Position numbers and translations under genes: made by a program. A DNA stretch of 64,000 nt, taken from contig NZ_CP034448.1 of the NCBI RefSeq assembly GCF_003952465.1, positions 6,239,001 through 6,303,000 of the forward strand, in the 5' to 3' direction. Source of the stretch: Mesorhizobium sp. M1B.F.Ca.ET.045.04.1.1 (GTDB taxonomy: Bacteria > Pseudomonadota > Alphaproteobacteria > Rhizobiales > Rhizobiaceae). This document shows positions 41,795 through 50,047 of this stretch, piece by piece. The notes beneath the pieces were generated by a model, which was not told the DNA's origin, searched no databases, and saw only the letters and a list, made by a program, of their open reading frames with translations. Numbering within the stretch: the first letter of the stretch is position 1; the number at the start of each line of letters is the position of its first letter.

Positions 41795-42370
41795 CTAGTT
41801 GATGGCCGACAGCGCGGTCTTGAGCCCCTTGAACGGCGCATCGAGACTGACGGTCGCTCCCGACGGCAGGGAATAGGAAACCTGGACGGTGGTCTCTTTG
41901 CCGATCTCTCCGCGCAGCACGGGACCCACGGGCACATAGCCGACACAGACCGACGCGTCGCAGCCCTGCAGCTGAACGTCCACCGGCTGTTTGCGGCCGG
42001 CAAATTTCAGCGAAAGCTTGCTGCCCGCGCCAGTCTGGCTGGGGGTTCGCAATATCATGAAGGGCTTGCCCTTCTCGTCGGCCGCCAGCGACCAGCTGAA
42101 GATCAGCGCCTGGCCCTGGTCGATGAAGGACTGGCTGATGTTGCACACTTTCTTCCTGGCCTGCAGGTTCTCATCGCAGATCAGCGTCCAGTTCTCGAAC
42201 GGACGCGTGGTCCGTTGATATTGGCCAAGCTTCACGTTCGCAGGCACCGCGACTTCCGAAGGCTTTATCCTATAGGCAGACGGGACCGCCTCCTGTCCAA
42301 CCGCGCGCGGGCCGGACAGGAGCAGGCAGGTCAAGGTCATCGCGATGGCAGAGACCACGTACCTGGTCAT
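41795..42370 (-). CDS. Invasion-associated locus B (IalB) family protein
   Basis: 191 aa from ATG 42370. Signal peptide (MTRYVVSAIAMTLTCLLLSG) then the IalB fold: FENWTLICDENLQARKKVCN, ISQSFIDQGQALIF, LQGCDASVCVGYVPVG, with the family cysteine pairs. IalB proteins are periplasmic or surface proteins linked to invasion in Bartonella and are widespread in rhizobia without known biochemistry. It lies between the trimeric adhesin and the 247-aa protein, which supports a surface-assembly role. Confidence 0.85.
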   Translation of the reverse strand: MTRYVVSAIAMTLTCLLLSGPRAVGQEAVPSAYRIKPSEVAVPANVKLGQYQRTTRPFENWTLICDENLQARKKVCNISQSFIDQGQALIFSWSLAADEKGKPFMILRTPSQTGAGSKLSLKFAGRKQPVDVQLQGCDASVCVGYVPVGPVLRGEIGKETTVQVSYSLPSGATVSLDAPFKGLKTALSAIN

Positions 42371-42387
42371 GAACGGACTTCTTGTTT

Positions 42388-42437
42388 GCGCATGATCTTT
42401 CCGCAAACCGCTACACACTTTCCGGGATCATGCTCTA
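42388..42437. repeat. Short palindromic repeat abutting the adhesin stop codon
   Basis: GCGCATGATCTTTCCGCAAA at one end, GGGATCATGC at the other, a 'catgatc' variant of the palindromic family. The minus-strand TAG at 42437-42435, at its edge, is the stop codon of the adhesin gene. Confidence 0.65.
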
Positions 42438-45400
42438 GTTGATGGTAAAGCTGACGCCGGCGCCGACACCCCAGTGGCCGCCCGCCGTCGTGCCGGACAC
42501 ATTTGCCCGGGCTCTGCCGTCCTCGCTGGTGTAGCCGGCGCCAAAGGCGACGGCTCCCTCGCCGCGCCAATAGCCGCCGCCGGCCGCGACGCTGAGCTTG
42601 CCCGGACGGTCGTCGTAGCGCAGCGAAGCGGCCGCCAGGCCGATCGCGGCCGCCTGGCGCGCCTCGCTCCGAACCTCGCCCATGTCCATGTTGAGCTGGC
42701 TGAGCTTGGAGTCGGCATAGGCATTGGCCTGCTGCAGCGTCGTGGCCGCCACCTGGTTGGTGTAGGTCTTGGAGTCCGTCAGGTTGAGCGCCAGCCCGTC
42801 ATTGAGCTGCTTGACGTTGACCGCATCGGTGTCGGCGGTGCCGGCGCCGACATTGTGGATGACGACAGGCGCATTCACGTCGCCGCCGACAAGCGTCACC
42901 GAGTTCGACTTCGAGCCGTCCCCATTCTTGTCATACTGGATCGCGAACTCGTTCAGGTCGCCGACGCTTCCCTGCACCGCTTCGACAGCCTGGTTCGTCG
43001 CATAGAGCTGGCTGCCGTTGATGGCGTCAGTCGAAGTCTGGCTGATCCGCCCCGCCGCCACATTGGTGACGGTGCGCTCCTTGCCGACGTCGCCCACGCT
43101 CACGGTGCTCGTCGGCGTGGTGCCGGCGAAGGTGTAGGCGACGCCGTTGATCGTCGTGCCGGTGGTGGCGACCGCCGCAGCCGTCGTCGAACCCGCGCCG
43201 AGCGCGACACTGCCGGGCTCATTGGCGGTGGCGCCGGCGCCGAGCGCCATGGACTGGGCGCCATTGGCGGTCGAGTTGGTGCCGAGGGCGATGCTGTCGG
43301 CCTGGTTGACGGTCGCCGTCTGGCCGATGGCGATGCCGCCCGGCGCGGTCTGCTGGACGATGGCGCCGTTGCCCATGCCGATGCCGTTGTCGCCGTTGAC
43401 GGTCGTGCGCGGACCGATCGCCACCGATTCGGCGCCGACCGCAAGCGAGTCCGAAGCCGTCGAATTGGCGTGGAAGTACATCGTCCCCGTCACCGCGAAG
43501 GAGCTCAGCGCGCCCTTCAGCTGGCGAAGCGTGACGGCGTCCTGATCCTGCGTGCCGTCGGCCACGTTGATGATCTGGCGGTAGGCGGTGGAGGTGCCCA
43601 CCGAGACGGCGCCGAGAAGCGTCATGTCCGTGGTGTTGTAGGGAATGAGGCCGGTGCCGGAGAGGATCGATCCTGATACCGGTGCTACCGCGCGATCCGA
43701 GACGGAGCCGGCGCCGAGCGCAACGCCGCCAAGGATCGTGGCCTGGGTGCCCCGGCCGAGCGCCAGCGAATCGCCGGCGGACGCCGTTGCCTGATAGCCG
43801 AGCGCGGAGGAGCCTACCCCTTGCGCGAAGGCATCCGTGACGGGCAGCGTGCTGTCGTTGGTACGCACATAGCGGATGCCGTCGCCATTGGCGTCGGTGT
43901 AGGCGGTCGAGGTGTCGCCGGCAAAATTGTTGATCGTATTGCCGAGAGTGGTGATGTCGGCGGTGTTGGCGGCGATGTCGGTGGTGTTTTGCGTCACCTG
44001 CTGATTGGTGGCGAAGAGCTGCGAGCCGTTGACGGCATCGGTCGAGGAGCCGCTCAACTGTCCGGCCGCGACGTTCTGGATCTGGCGCTCCGCGCCCAAC
44101 GAACCGACGGAGAAGGCACCGGCCGGCGTCCCGCCCGCGAAGGTGTAGTTCACGCCGCCGATCGTCGTGCCGCCGACCGCGGTCGTAGTGCCCGACACCG
44201 AATTCAGGCCGATCGCAACGTCGCCGGCATTGGTCGCCACGGCATTGGGGCCGATCGCGACCGAATCCGTTCCCAGCGCTTGGGAATCCGCCAGCGTGGA
44301 ATTGGCGTGGAAATATTTGATGCCGCCGCCATTGTTGATGTTGGTGATCGTACTGGCGAGACTGTCGACGGCCTGGTTGGTCGCGAAGAGCTGCGAGCCG
44401 TTGACCGCGTCGGTCGAGGACCCGCTGATCCGCCCCGCCGCTAGATTGGTGAGCGTGCGTTCCGCGCCGGGCGCGCCGATGCTGACCGTCGAGGTCGGAG
44501 TGGTTCCCTGGAAGGCGTAGGTGGTGCCGTTGATCACCGCACTCGGCGTGCCGACCGCGGCGGCAGTCACCGAGCCCGAGCCCAGCGCGACATCGCCGGA
44601 GCTTGCCGTAGCAAGGGCGCCATTGCCCAGCGCGACGTTGCCGACGAAGCCGGCCGCACCCGCGGTGGAGCCGTTGCCCAGCGCCACGGAGCCCTGTCCG
44701 ATCGCCTTGTTGTTGTTGCCGATCGCAACCGCGCCGGCGGCCTGGTTGGCGGCGGTGGCGCTCGCCGTGCCGTCGCTGTTGGCGATGTTGTTGGCGCCGC
44801 CGGTGAAGGCGCCGGTGCCGCTGGCGTAGCTCGGATCGCCGATGGAGACCGCGCCGTCGCCATAGGCCACGTTGTTCGCGCCGATGGAGACCGCCTGGCC
44901 GCCGGTAGCCACTGCATTGGTGCCCATCGCGACCGCATTGGCGGAACTGGCCTTGGCGTTGTTGCCGACAGCGATGGCGCTCGCCGCCGACGCATTGGCG
45001 CCGATGCCGAGTGCGGTACTGGCGATTCCGCTGGCGCTGGCGCTGACGCCGGCAGCAAGGGAATTGTCTGCCGTCGCATTCGCTCCAGACCCGAACGAAG
45101 AGGAGTTTGCACCGCTGGCAACGGCCGTGTTGCCAATCGCCGTGCTGGCGGCGCCGCTCGCAACTGAGGTGGCGCCCATCGCGACGGCGAAAGCGCCGGA
45201 AGAGAGCGAATTGGTGCCGATCGCGATGCTGTTGGGCAGGGCCGTGTTGGCCTGAACGCCCGCCTGCGCGCCGACGCCGAATGCGATGGACTGATTACCC
45301 CAGGCGCTGGCGGTGTTGCCCATCGCCGTGGCGCTCGTGCCGGTTGCTTTGGTTAGGATGCCTATGGCAACGGTGTTTTGTTGAGATGCCATCACATCCG

Positions 45401-46214
45401 TGCCAAGGGCGATGGCGCCCTGGGCAAGGGCACCCGTTCCCGCGACAGTGCGTGCGCCGATATTGATGGAATTGATATCGGACGCGACCGACTGGAAGCC
45501 GATCGCGATGGCATTCTGGTTACTCGCGTTGGCGGAAGTGCCTTGGGCAATGGAATCCACCCCCGACGAAACCACTGAAGTCCCAAGCGCGAGGCTGCGC
45601 AGCCCGCTGGCTTTGGACGCCCAGCCTCCGGCGAATGCATAGTTGTTGCTCGCCGTGGAACTGACGCCGACCGCGGTGGCGTTTCCTCCTGAAGCAACTG
45701 AGAAGGTGCCCAGGGCGCTGGCGCCGGCGCCGGTGGCACTGGCGTCGACGCCGAGCGCGACCGAATTGACTCCGCTCGAGACCGTGCCCATGCCCAGCGC
45801 CATCGCCCCGCCAGTGCCCGTGGCCGACGCGTTCAGGCCGATAGCGACAGAGTATTGCGCAGACGAAACGGTCTGGGTGCCAAGCGCTATCGACCAGACA
45901 TTGGTGGCGGAGGCGCTATTTCCGATCGCTATGGAGTCGGGAGTTGTCGCGGACCCGCCGCCCGCAGCATATTGCGCATGCGCCGGCGTCGTGAATGCCA
46001 ACGCCACCGCCGATGCAACGCAGGCGAGGCTTGCGCCAGCGCCGAGCATCCCATGCCCCAGCCGCTCGCGCTTCATGCCGAGCACGCGATGCGCCTTGCG
46101 CAGCGCCACCATGAGGCGGCGACGGAGCGAGCGGCTGTCGGCCGCGCCGAACATCCAGTTTCCGATGAAATCGGCCGATCCGCGCCGGATGGTTCGTCCT
46201 TGCCTGAAGTTCAT
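42435..46214 (-). CDS. Trimeric autotransporter adhesin (YadA-like), 1259 aa
   Basis: ATG 46214 has AAAGGAGG eleven bases upstream. A long basic N-terminal extension (~55 residues) precedes the signal helix (LACVASAVALAFTTPAHA). Then come dozens of 14-residue head repeats of the pattern xAxAIGxxSxAxG (to ~residue 600 and again at ~680-1060), several HANS/neck units with GSSTDAVNGSQLFATNQ and AAGRISQTSTDAINGSQLYA, a stalk (QVAATTLQQANAYADSKLSQ) and a YadA beta-barrel anchor (GEVRSEARQAAAIGLAAASL onward). Such trimers pass through their own outer-membrane pore and mediate adhesion. The last residue is Asn, not the usual aromatic; the stop lies at the edge of a palindromic repeat. Confidence 0.92.
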   Translation of the reverse strand: MNFRQGRTIRRGSADFIGNWMFGAADSRSLRRRLMVALRKAHRVLGMKRERLGHGMLGAGASLACVASAVALAFTTPAHAQYAAGGGSATTPDSIAIGNSASATNVWSIALGTQTVSSAQYSVAIGLNASATGTGGAMALGMGTVSSGVNSVALGVDASATGAGASALGTFSVASGGNATAVGVSSTASNNYAFAGGWASKASGLRSLALGTSVVSSGVDSIAQGTSANASNQNAIAIGFQSVASDINSINIGARTVAGTGALAQGAIALGTDVMASQQNTVAIGILTKATGTSATAMGNTASAWGNQSIAFGVGAQAGVQANTALPNSIAIGTNSLSSGAFAVAMGATSVASGAASTAIGNTAVASGANSSSFGSGANATADNSLAAGVSASASGIASTALGIGANASAASAIAVGNNAKASSANAVAMGTNAVATGGQAVSIGANNVAYGDGAVSIGDPSYASGTGAFTGGANNIANSDGTASATAANQAAGAVAIGNNNKAIGQGSVALGNGSTAGAAGFVGNVALGNGALATASSGDVALGSGSVTAAAVGTPSAVINGTTYAFQGTTPTSTVSIGAPGAERTLTNLAAGRISGSSTDAVNGSQLFATNQAVDSLASTITNINNGGGIKYFHANSTLADSQALGTDSVAIGPNAVATNAGDVAIGLNSVSGTTTAVGGTTIGGVNYTFAGGTPAGAFSVGSLGAERQIQNVAAGQLSGSSTDAVNGSQLFATNQQVTQNTTDIAANTADITTLGNTINNFAGDTSTAYTDANGDGIRYVRTNDSTLPVTDAFAQGVGSSALGYQATASAGDSLALGRGTQATILGGVALGAGSVSDRAVAPVSGSILSGTGLIPYNTTDMTLLGAVSVGTSTAYRQIINVADGTQDQDAVTLRQLKGALSSFAVTGTMYFHANSTASDSLAVGAESVAIGPRTTVNGDNGIGMGNGAIVQQTAPGGIAIGQTATVNQADSIALGTNSTANGAQSMALGAGATANEPGSVALGAGSTTAAAVATTGTTINGVAYTFAGTTPTSTVSVGDVGKERTVTNVAAGRISQTSTDAINGSQLYATNQAVEAVQGSVGDLNEFAIQYDKNGDGSKSNSVTLVGGDVNAPVVIHNVGAGTADTDAVNVKQLNDGLALNLTDSKTYTNQVAATTLQQANAYADSKLSQLNMDMGEVRSEARQAAAIGLAAASLRYDDRPGKLSVAAGGGYWRGEGAVAFGAGYTSEDGRARANVSGTTAGGHWGVGAGVSFTIN

Positions 46215-46666
46215 TGCGAGAATGCCTCCTTTGGTGGGTCGCGCTCGATCACGGCAGGTTCCGCCGACCCTGCCGCCGAAGCGTTTCTGCTCGAAAATGG
46301 AATGACGATTTCGGCACCGCGCGCGAGCAGCGCGTGGCCCTGCTTCTCGCCGATCGCCTCGACGCGATCGAGCGTGTTTTCAAGCCAGGAGTCCCCCTCC
46401 TCCGGCACAGACTGGAGCGCTCTTGCGACCCGTTCGTCCGGAATGAGCCGGCCGAGATAGGACCGCACCGCCGCCAGATGGACGGCAGGCGCATCGCCCG
46501 CGTGAACCACGGCGGTGAGGCCGTAGAGGTAGTGAGCGAGCAGGATGTCCTGCTTGGCGAGCGGCACGCCATTGCCGTAGCGTTTCTCGAGCGTCCTCGA
46601 GGCCGACTCCAGCCAGTAGCCGATCTCCTCGGAAAGGCTTCGACCGATGGCCGTATCGTCGCTCAT
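46211..46666 (-). CDS. Hypothetical cytoplasmic protein upstream of the adhesin
   Basis: 151 aa, mostly helical and acidic: EEIGYWLESASRTLEKRYG, QDILLAHYLYGLTAVVHAG, AALQSVPEEGDSWLENTLDR. No signal or membrane segment and no known family. Its stop overlaps the adhesin start by four bases (ATGA), so the two are translated together. It could be a dedicated chaperone or regulator for the adhesin; nothing in the sequence proves this. Confidence 0.7.
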   Translation of the reverse strand: MSDDTAIGRSLSEEIGYWLESASRTLEKRYGNGVPLAKQDILLAHYLYGLTAVVHAGDAPAVHLAAVRSYLGRLIPDERVARALQSVPEEGDSWLENTLDRVEAIGEKQGHALLARGAEIVIPFSSRNASAAGSAEPAVIERDPPKEAFSQ

Positions 46667-46871
46667 GTCCCCTCAGCCGCCTCAGAATCCGGATTAGCCG
46701 GACTTGCTGGAGAAAGACATGTTTTCAGAATCGCGTATTTCAACAAATTGCTGTTTATCTGAAAATATACAGCAGTCTATCCATGGGTTAACGCAAAATT
46801 ACTTTAGTTATACCTTTTATAAGCCGACCCATAAATAAACCTGCCGATAAATTAGGCAATTAGCCATCGCC

Positions 46872-47375
46872 TTACTCACTGGTCCGCGATCGACCCTGCC
46901 GTGCTCGTACCTGCTGCGGGGTGGCGTTGCGATATTTCTTCATCGTGGTGGTGAGGTGGCTCTGGCTCGAGAAGCCGCTCAAATCGGCAATGTCGGTGAT
47001 CGACATGCGCCTGTCGGCAAGCAGCCTTTCGGCAAAGTCCAGGCGAAGATTGAGGACGTATTGATGCGGCGACACTCCGAACGTCTTGGAAAAAGCGCGG
47101 GCGAAATGATAGGGGGACAGCTCGCATATCGCCGCCATCTCCGCCAGCGAAAGCTTTCGCGAAAAGTTCTTGCTCAAGAATTGCTGCACCAGCCGGGTGC
47201 AACTGATCGACAGCCCGCCTTTCGCGTTCAGTTGGGGCCGTCTCTCAGCAGGGATTTCCGAAACCCAGGCCGGCAGATCATCATCGCGCCGCAATTCGGA
47301 CTCCTGCCCCCACGGACTTGGCTCAACCTTAGAGGGTGCTTTCGGTTCCCCGGCCGCAATGGTTCGTGATCGCAT
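46872..47375 (-). CDS. AraC-type regulator lacking a sensory domain
   Basis: 167 aa from ATG 47375. Two helix-turn-helix units of the AraC domain fill residues ~65-160: KLSLAEMAAICELSPYHFAR with FSKTFGVSPHQYVLNLRLDF, and MSITDIADLSGFSSQSHLTT with MKKYRNATPQQ. The first ~60 residues are Pro/Glu-rich and hold no cupin domain, so it probably responds through abundance rather than a ligand. It is upstream of and co-directional with the adhesin operon (206 bp), a likely target. Confidence 0.85.
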   Translation of the reverse strand: MRSRTIAAGEPKAPSKVEPSPWGQESELRRDDDLPAWVSEIPAERRPQLNAKGGLSISCTRLVQQFLSKNFSRKLSLAEMAAICELSPYHFARAFSKTFGVSPHQYVLNLRLDFAERLLADRRMSITDIADLSGFSSQSHLTTTMKKYRNATPQQVRARQGRSRTSE

Positions 47376-47763
47376 GGTGTCGGCGTTATCGCATTTGCCC
47401 CCGGCAACAGCATGTCAAAGGCCATGATTTGAGGCGGCCGGTATTTCACGAAATTGCGGTTCCGCCGGGAAAAAGTTCCCTCGCGAAAAGTTTAGAAGCC
47501 GCTGATGCGGTCTGGTTGTCGTGGGGTAACATTTGATCGTCGCGAGGTAACGAGGCCAACCTCCGACGCGATGCAGTTCCATACAGATTCGCGCAACGCG
47601 GCGAGCACGCCTATGTCGTTTTCTGCGAAGCCGCTGCTAACCTCGACGACTTGCCCATGCCCCGTTGCATCGCATTACGGATGTAACGCGATTTCGCGAA
47701 GGTGAAATCGTTCTGCAGCGCCACAACGTCATCGTGGTCATCGCTTCACAAAAGGAGGTTTCA
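47376..47763. other. Intergenic region between the AraC gene and a small exported protein gene
   Basis: 388 bp holding two divergent promoters. It contains the inverted repeat GGGAA-N4-TTCCC near 47469. No RNA gene or coding frame is evident. Confidence 0.4.
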
Positions 47764-48003
47764 ATGACGAAGCGACACCTAATGACGATGGCGGCGATCC
47801 TGACCGTGTTGGGCTCGGTCACGACGATCAGGTCATTCATCCCGGCGACCTCCGCCACGCCGGCGCAAGCCGCCGCGAGTCCCGCTCGCCCTGCCACGCA
47901 GCCGGCGACAATGGAGATCGTTCCCGCCCCGGTCATCGATCCGAAGTCGGAGGTCTTCATCGGTACCGGTGATGAAAGTGCCGGTTCCTGGGTCAAGCCG
48001 TAA
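47764..48003 (+). CDS. Small exported protein (79 aa)
   Basis: Start ATG 47764 with a perfect AAAGGAGG ribosome site. A signal peptide (HLMTMAAILTVLGSVTTIRS) is followed by an Ala/Pro/Thr-rich mature part (TPAQAAASPARPATQPATM) ending in an acidic TGDESAGSWVKP tail. No cysteine or domain. Strong translation signals suggest a real and abundant small periplasmic protein, possibly stress-related. Function unknown. Confidence 0.65.
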   Translation: MTKRHLMTMAAILTVLGSVTTIRSFIPATSATPAQAAASPARPATQPATMEIVPAPVIDPKSEVFIGTGDESAGSWVKP

Positions 48004-48032
48004 TCCCGGCGGCGGCGCGGCCCGGCGGCGAC

Positions 48033-48140
48033 TAAAGCGCGTCGCGATCTTTCAGATTCGCTCCGTGCGCTTTAGGTTTTTGATTTTGCGCATGTCTTTG
48101 TCCCGAAACCGGTTCCCACTTTCGGGAGACATGCTTTAGG
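48033..48140 (+). repeat. 108-bp composite repeat, copy 1
   Basis: Nearly identical to 49905-50012 and in the same orientation. It has an AAAGCGCG ... GCGCTTTA hairpin followed by a GCATGTC ... GACATGC palindrome. Together the copies bracket the HerA-like gene. Confidence 0.8.
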
Positions 48141-48166
48141 GCAAGGCCCGCTTGGCTCCGATACTC

Positions 48167-49690
48167 CTACCGCCCCCTGGCCAGGCTGCCCAGGATGCCG
48201 CGCACGATGGCGCGGCCGACGGACGAGCCGACCGAGCGCACCACCGACTTGATCGCGGCCTCGGCCACCGTCTGGCGATTGGAAGACCGCCTGCCGCTCG
48301 TCCCCAAAACATCGTCGAAGCCCGGAATGGTCCAGCGCGAGCCGCCGCTGTTCTGCTGCTGCGCCTGCGCCTCGGCGTCCTGCGCTTCCTTGGCCTTCTT
48401 CTGCAGCATCTCGAAGGCCGATTCGCGATCGACCGCCTGGTCGTACTGGCCGGCGACGGGGCTCTCGGCGATGATCTTGCGGCGCTCGTCCGGCGTGATC
48501 GGGCCGAGCCGCGAGGACGGCGGCCGGATCAAGGTGCGCTGGACCATGGCCGGCACGCCCTTGTCCTCCAGCATCGAGACCAGCGCCTCGCCGGTGGCAA
48601 GCTGGGTGATGGCGGTGGCGCAATCGAAATCGGGATTGGGCCGGAAGGTCTCGGCCGCGGTCCGCACCGCCTGCTGCTCGCGCGGCGTATAGGCGCGCAG
48701 CGCATGCTGGACGCGGTTGCCAAGCTGCGCCAGCACCTTCTCCGGAATGTCGAGCAGGTTCTGGGTGACAAAATAGACGCCGACGCCCTTGGAACGGATC
48801 AGCCGCACCACCTGCTCGACGCGGTCGATCAGCACCTTCGGCGCGTCCTCGAACAAGAGATGCGCCTCGTCGAAGAAGAAGACCAGCTTCGGCCGTTCGA
48901 GATCGCCGACTTCCGGCAGTTCCTCGAACAGTTCGGACATCAGCCAGAGCAGGAAAGTGGCGTAGAGCCTGGGGTTCATCATAAGTTTGTCGGCGGCCAA
49001 AACGCTGACCGCGCCGCGGCCGTCACGGGTGGTGCGCATGAGATCGGCAATGCGCAGCGCCGGCTCGCCGAAGAAGTTCGCAGCACCTTGGCTTTCCAGC
49101 ACCAGGAGCGTGCGCTGGATGGCGCCGACGGACGGTTTGGTGACATTGCCATAGCGGGCGCTGAGCTGGTCGGCGCGATCGGCCATGTTGGCGAGCAGCG
49201 CCTGCAGATCCTTGAGGTCGAGCAGCAGCAGACCCTCTTCGTCGGCGATGCGGAAGGCGATGTTCATCACGCCTTCCTGCGCCTCGGTGAGGTTCATCAG
49301 CCGTGACATGAGCAGCGGCCCCATTTCCGAGATGGTGGCGCGGATCGGATGGCCCTGCTCGCCGAACAGGTCCCAGAAGATGACCGGGAATTCCTGGAAC
49401 CGGTAAGGATCGAGCTTCACCTGCTCGGCGCGCTTGACCAGGAAATCCTTGGCCTCGCCCATCATGGCGATGCCGGAAAGATCGCCCTTGATATCGGCGC
49501 AGAAGACCGGCACGCCGGCGTTGGAAAAGCCCTCGGCCAGGACCTGCAGGCTGACCGTCTTGCCGGTGCCGGTGGCGCCGGTGATCAATCCGTGGCGGTT
49601 GCCGTAGCGCAGCAGCAGCTCCTCGGCGCGCTGGTAGGAATCGTCGGGCTTGCGGCTGGCGCCGATAAAGATACTGGTGTCGTCAGCCAT
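48167..49690 (-). CDS. HerA-like helicase/ATPase (DUF853 family)
   Basis: 507 aa. Walker A GLITGATGTGKTVSL at ~35-49, Walker B LVFFFDEAHLLFED at ~265, and an arginine-rich C-terminal region. The long middle block (RLMNLTEAQEGVMNIAFRIA) and PKVLIDRVEQVVRLIRSKGV are typical of the bacterial DUF853 group. HerA proteins are hexameric DNA translocases; this group lacks the NurA partner and is of unknown role. No nuclease gene is near. It lies between two copies of a 108-bp repeat. Confidence 0.85.
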   Translation of the reverse strand: MADDTSIFIGASRKPDDSYQRAEELLLRYGNRHGLITGATGTGKTVSLQVLAEGFSNAGVPVFCADIKGDLSGIAMMGEAKDFLVKRAEQVKLDPYRFQEFPVIFWDLFGEQGHPIRATISEMGPLLMSRLMNLTEAQEGVMNIAFRIADEEGLLLLDLKDLQALLANMADRADQLSARYGNVTKPSVGAIQRTLLVLESQGAANFFGEPALRIADLMRTTRDGRGAVSVLAADKLMMNPRLYATFLLWLMSELFEELPEVGDLERPKLVFFFDEAHLLFEDAPKVLIDRVEQVVRLIRSKGVGVYFVTQNLLDIPEKVLAQLGNRVQHALRAYTPREQQAVRTAAETFRPNPDFDCATAITQLATGEALVSMLEDKGVPAMVQRTLIRPPSSRLGPITPDERRKIIAESPVAGQYDQAVDRESAFEMLQKKAKEAQDAEAQAQQQNSGGSRWTIPGFDDVLGTSGRRSSNRQTVAEAAIKSVVRSVGSSVGRAIVRGILGSLARGR

Positions 49691-49904
49691 ATGTCCGGTC
49701 TCCGCAATCTGTTCCGCCGAAAAAGCCCGAGCCTCATTCGAGGTATAGTAACGCTATCGTCGAGCGACAATGCCATGATCGAATTTGGGCCACCATCGAA
49801 ATCGAGCTGTCGAAGCTTGCGGATTTCGAGCATGTTTGGCAATCGGTTAGCGGCCGCCGAGGCGACCGCGGCGGATGTCGCATTGTGATATCCGTCCGAG
49901 GACC

Positions 49905-50012
49905 TTAAAGCGCGTCGCGATCTTTCAGATTCGCTCGTGCGCTTTAGGTTTTTGATTTTACGCATGTCTTTTATCCCGAAACCGGTTCCCACTTTCGGGA
50001 GACATGCTTTAG
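49905..50012 (+). repeat. 108-bp composite repeat, copy 2
   Basis: Same as 48033-48140 apart from a few changes (for example one base missing in CTCGTGCGC and ACGC for GCGC). It lies upstream of mutA, whose ATG is 36 bp further on. Confidence 0.8.
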
Positions 50013-50047
50013 ACTGGTGGCTGATGCGGCAAGAGACGAGGAGTGCG

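Noticed and set aside
42435..46214. Long plus-strand frames opposite the adhesin gene, some over 200 codons
   Set aside because: They mirror the 14-residue repeats on the other strand and have no start signals; shadows of the high-GC repeat gene.
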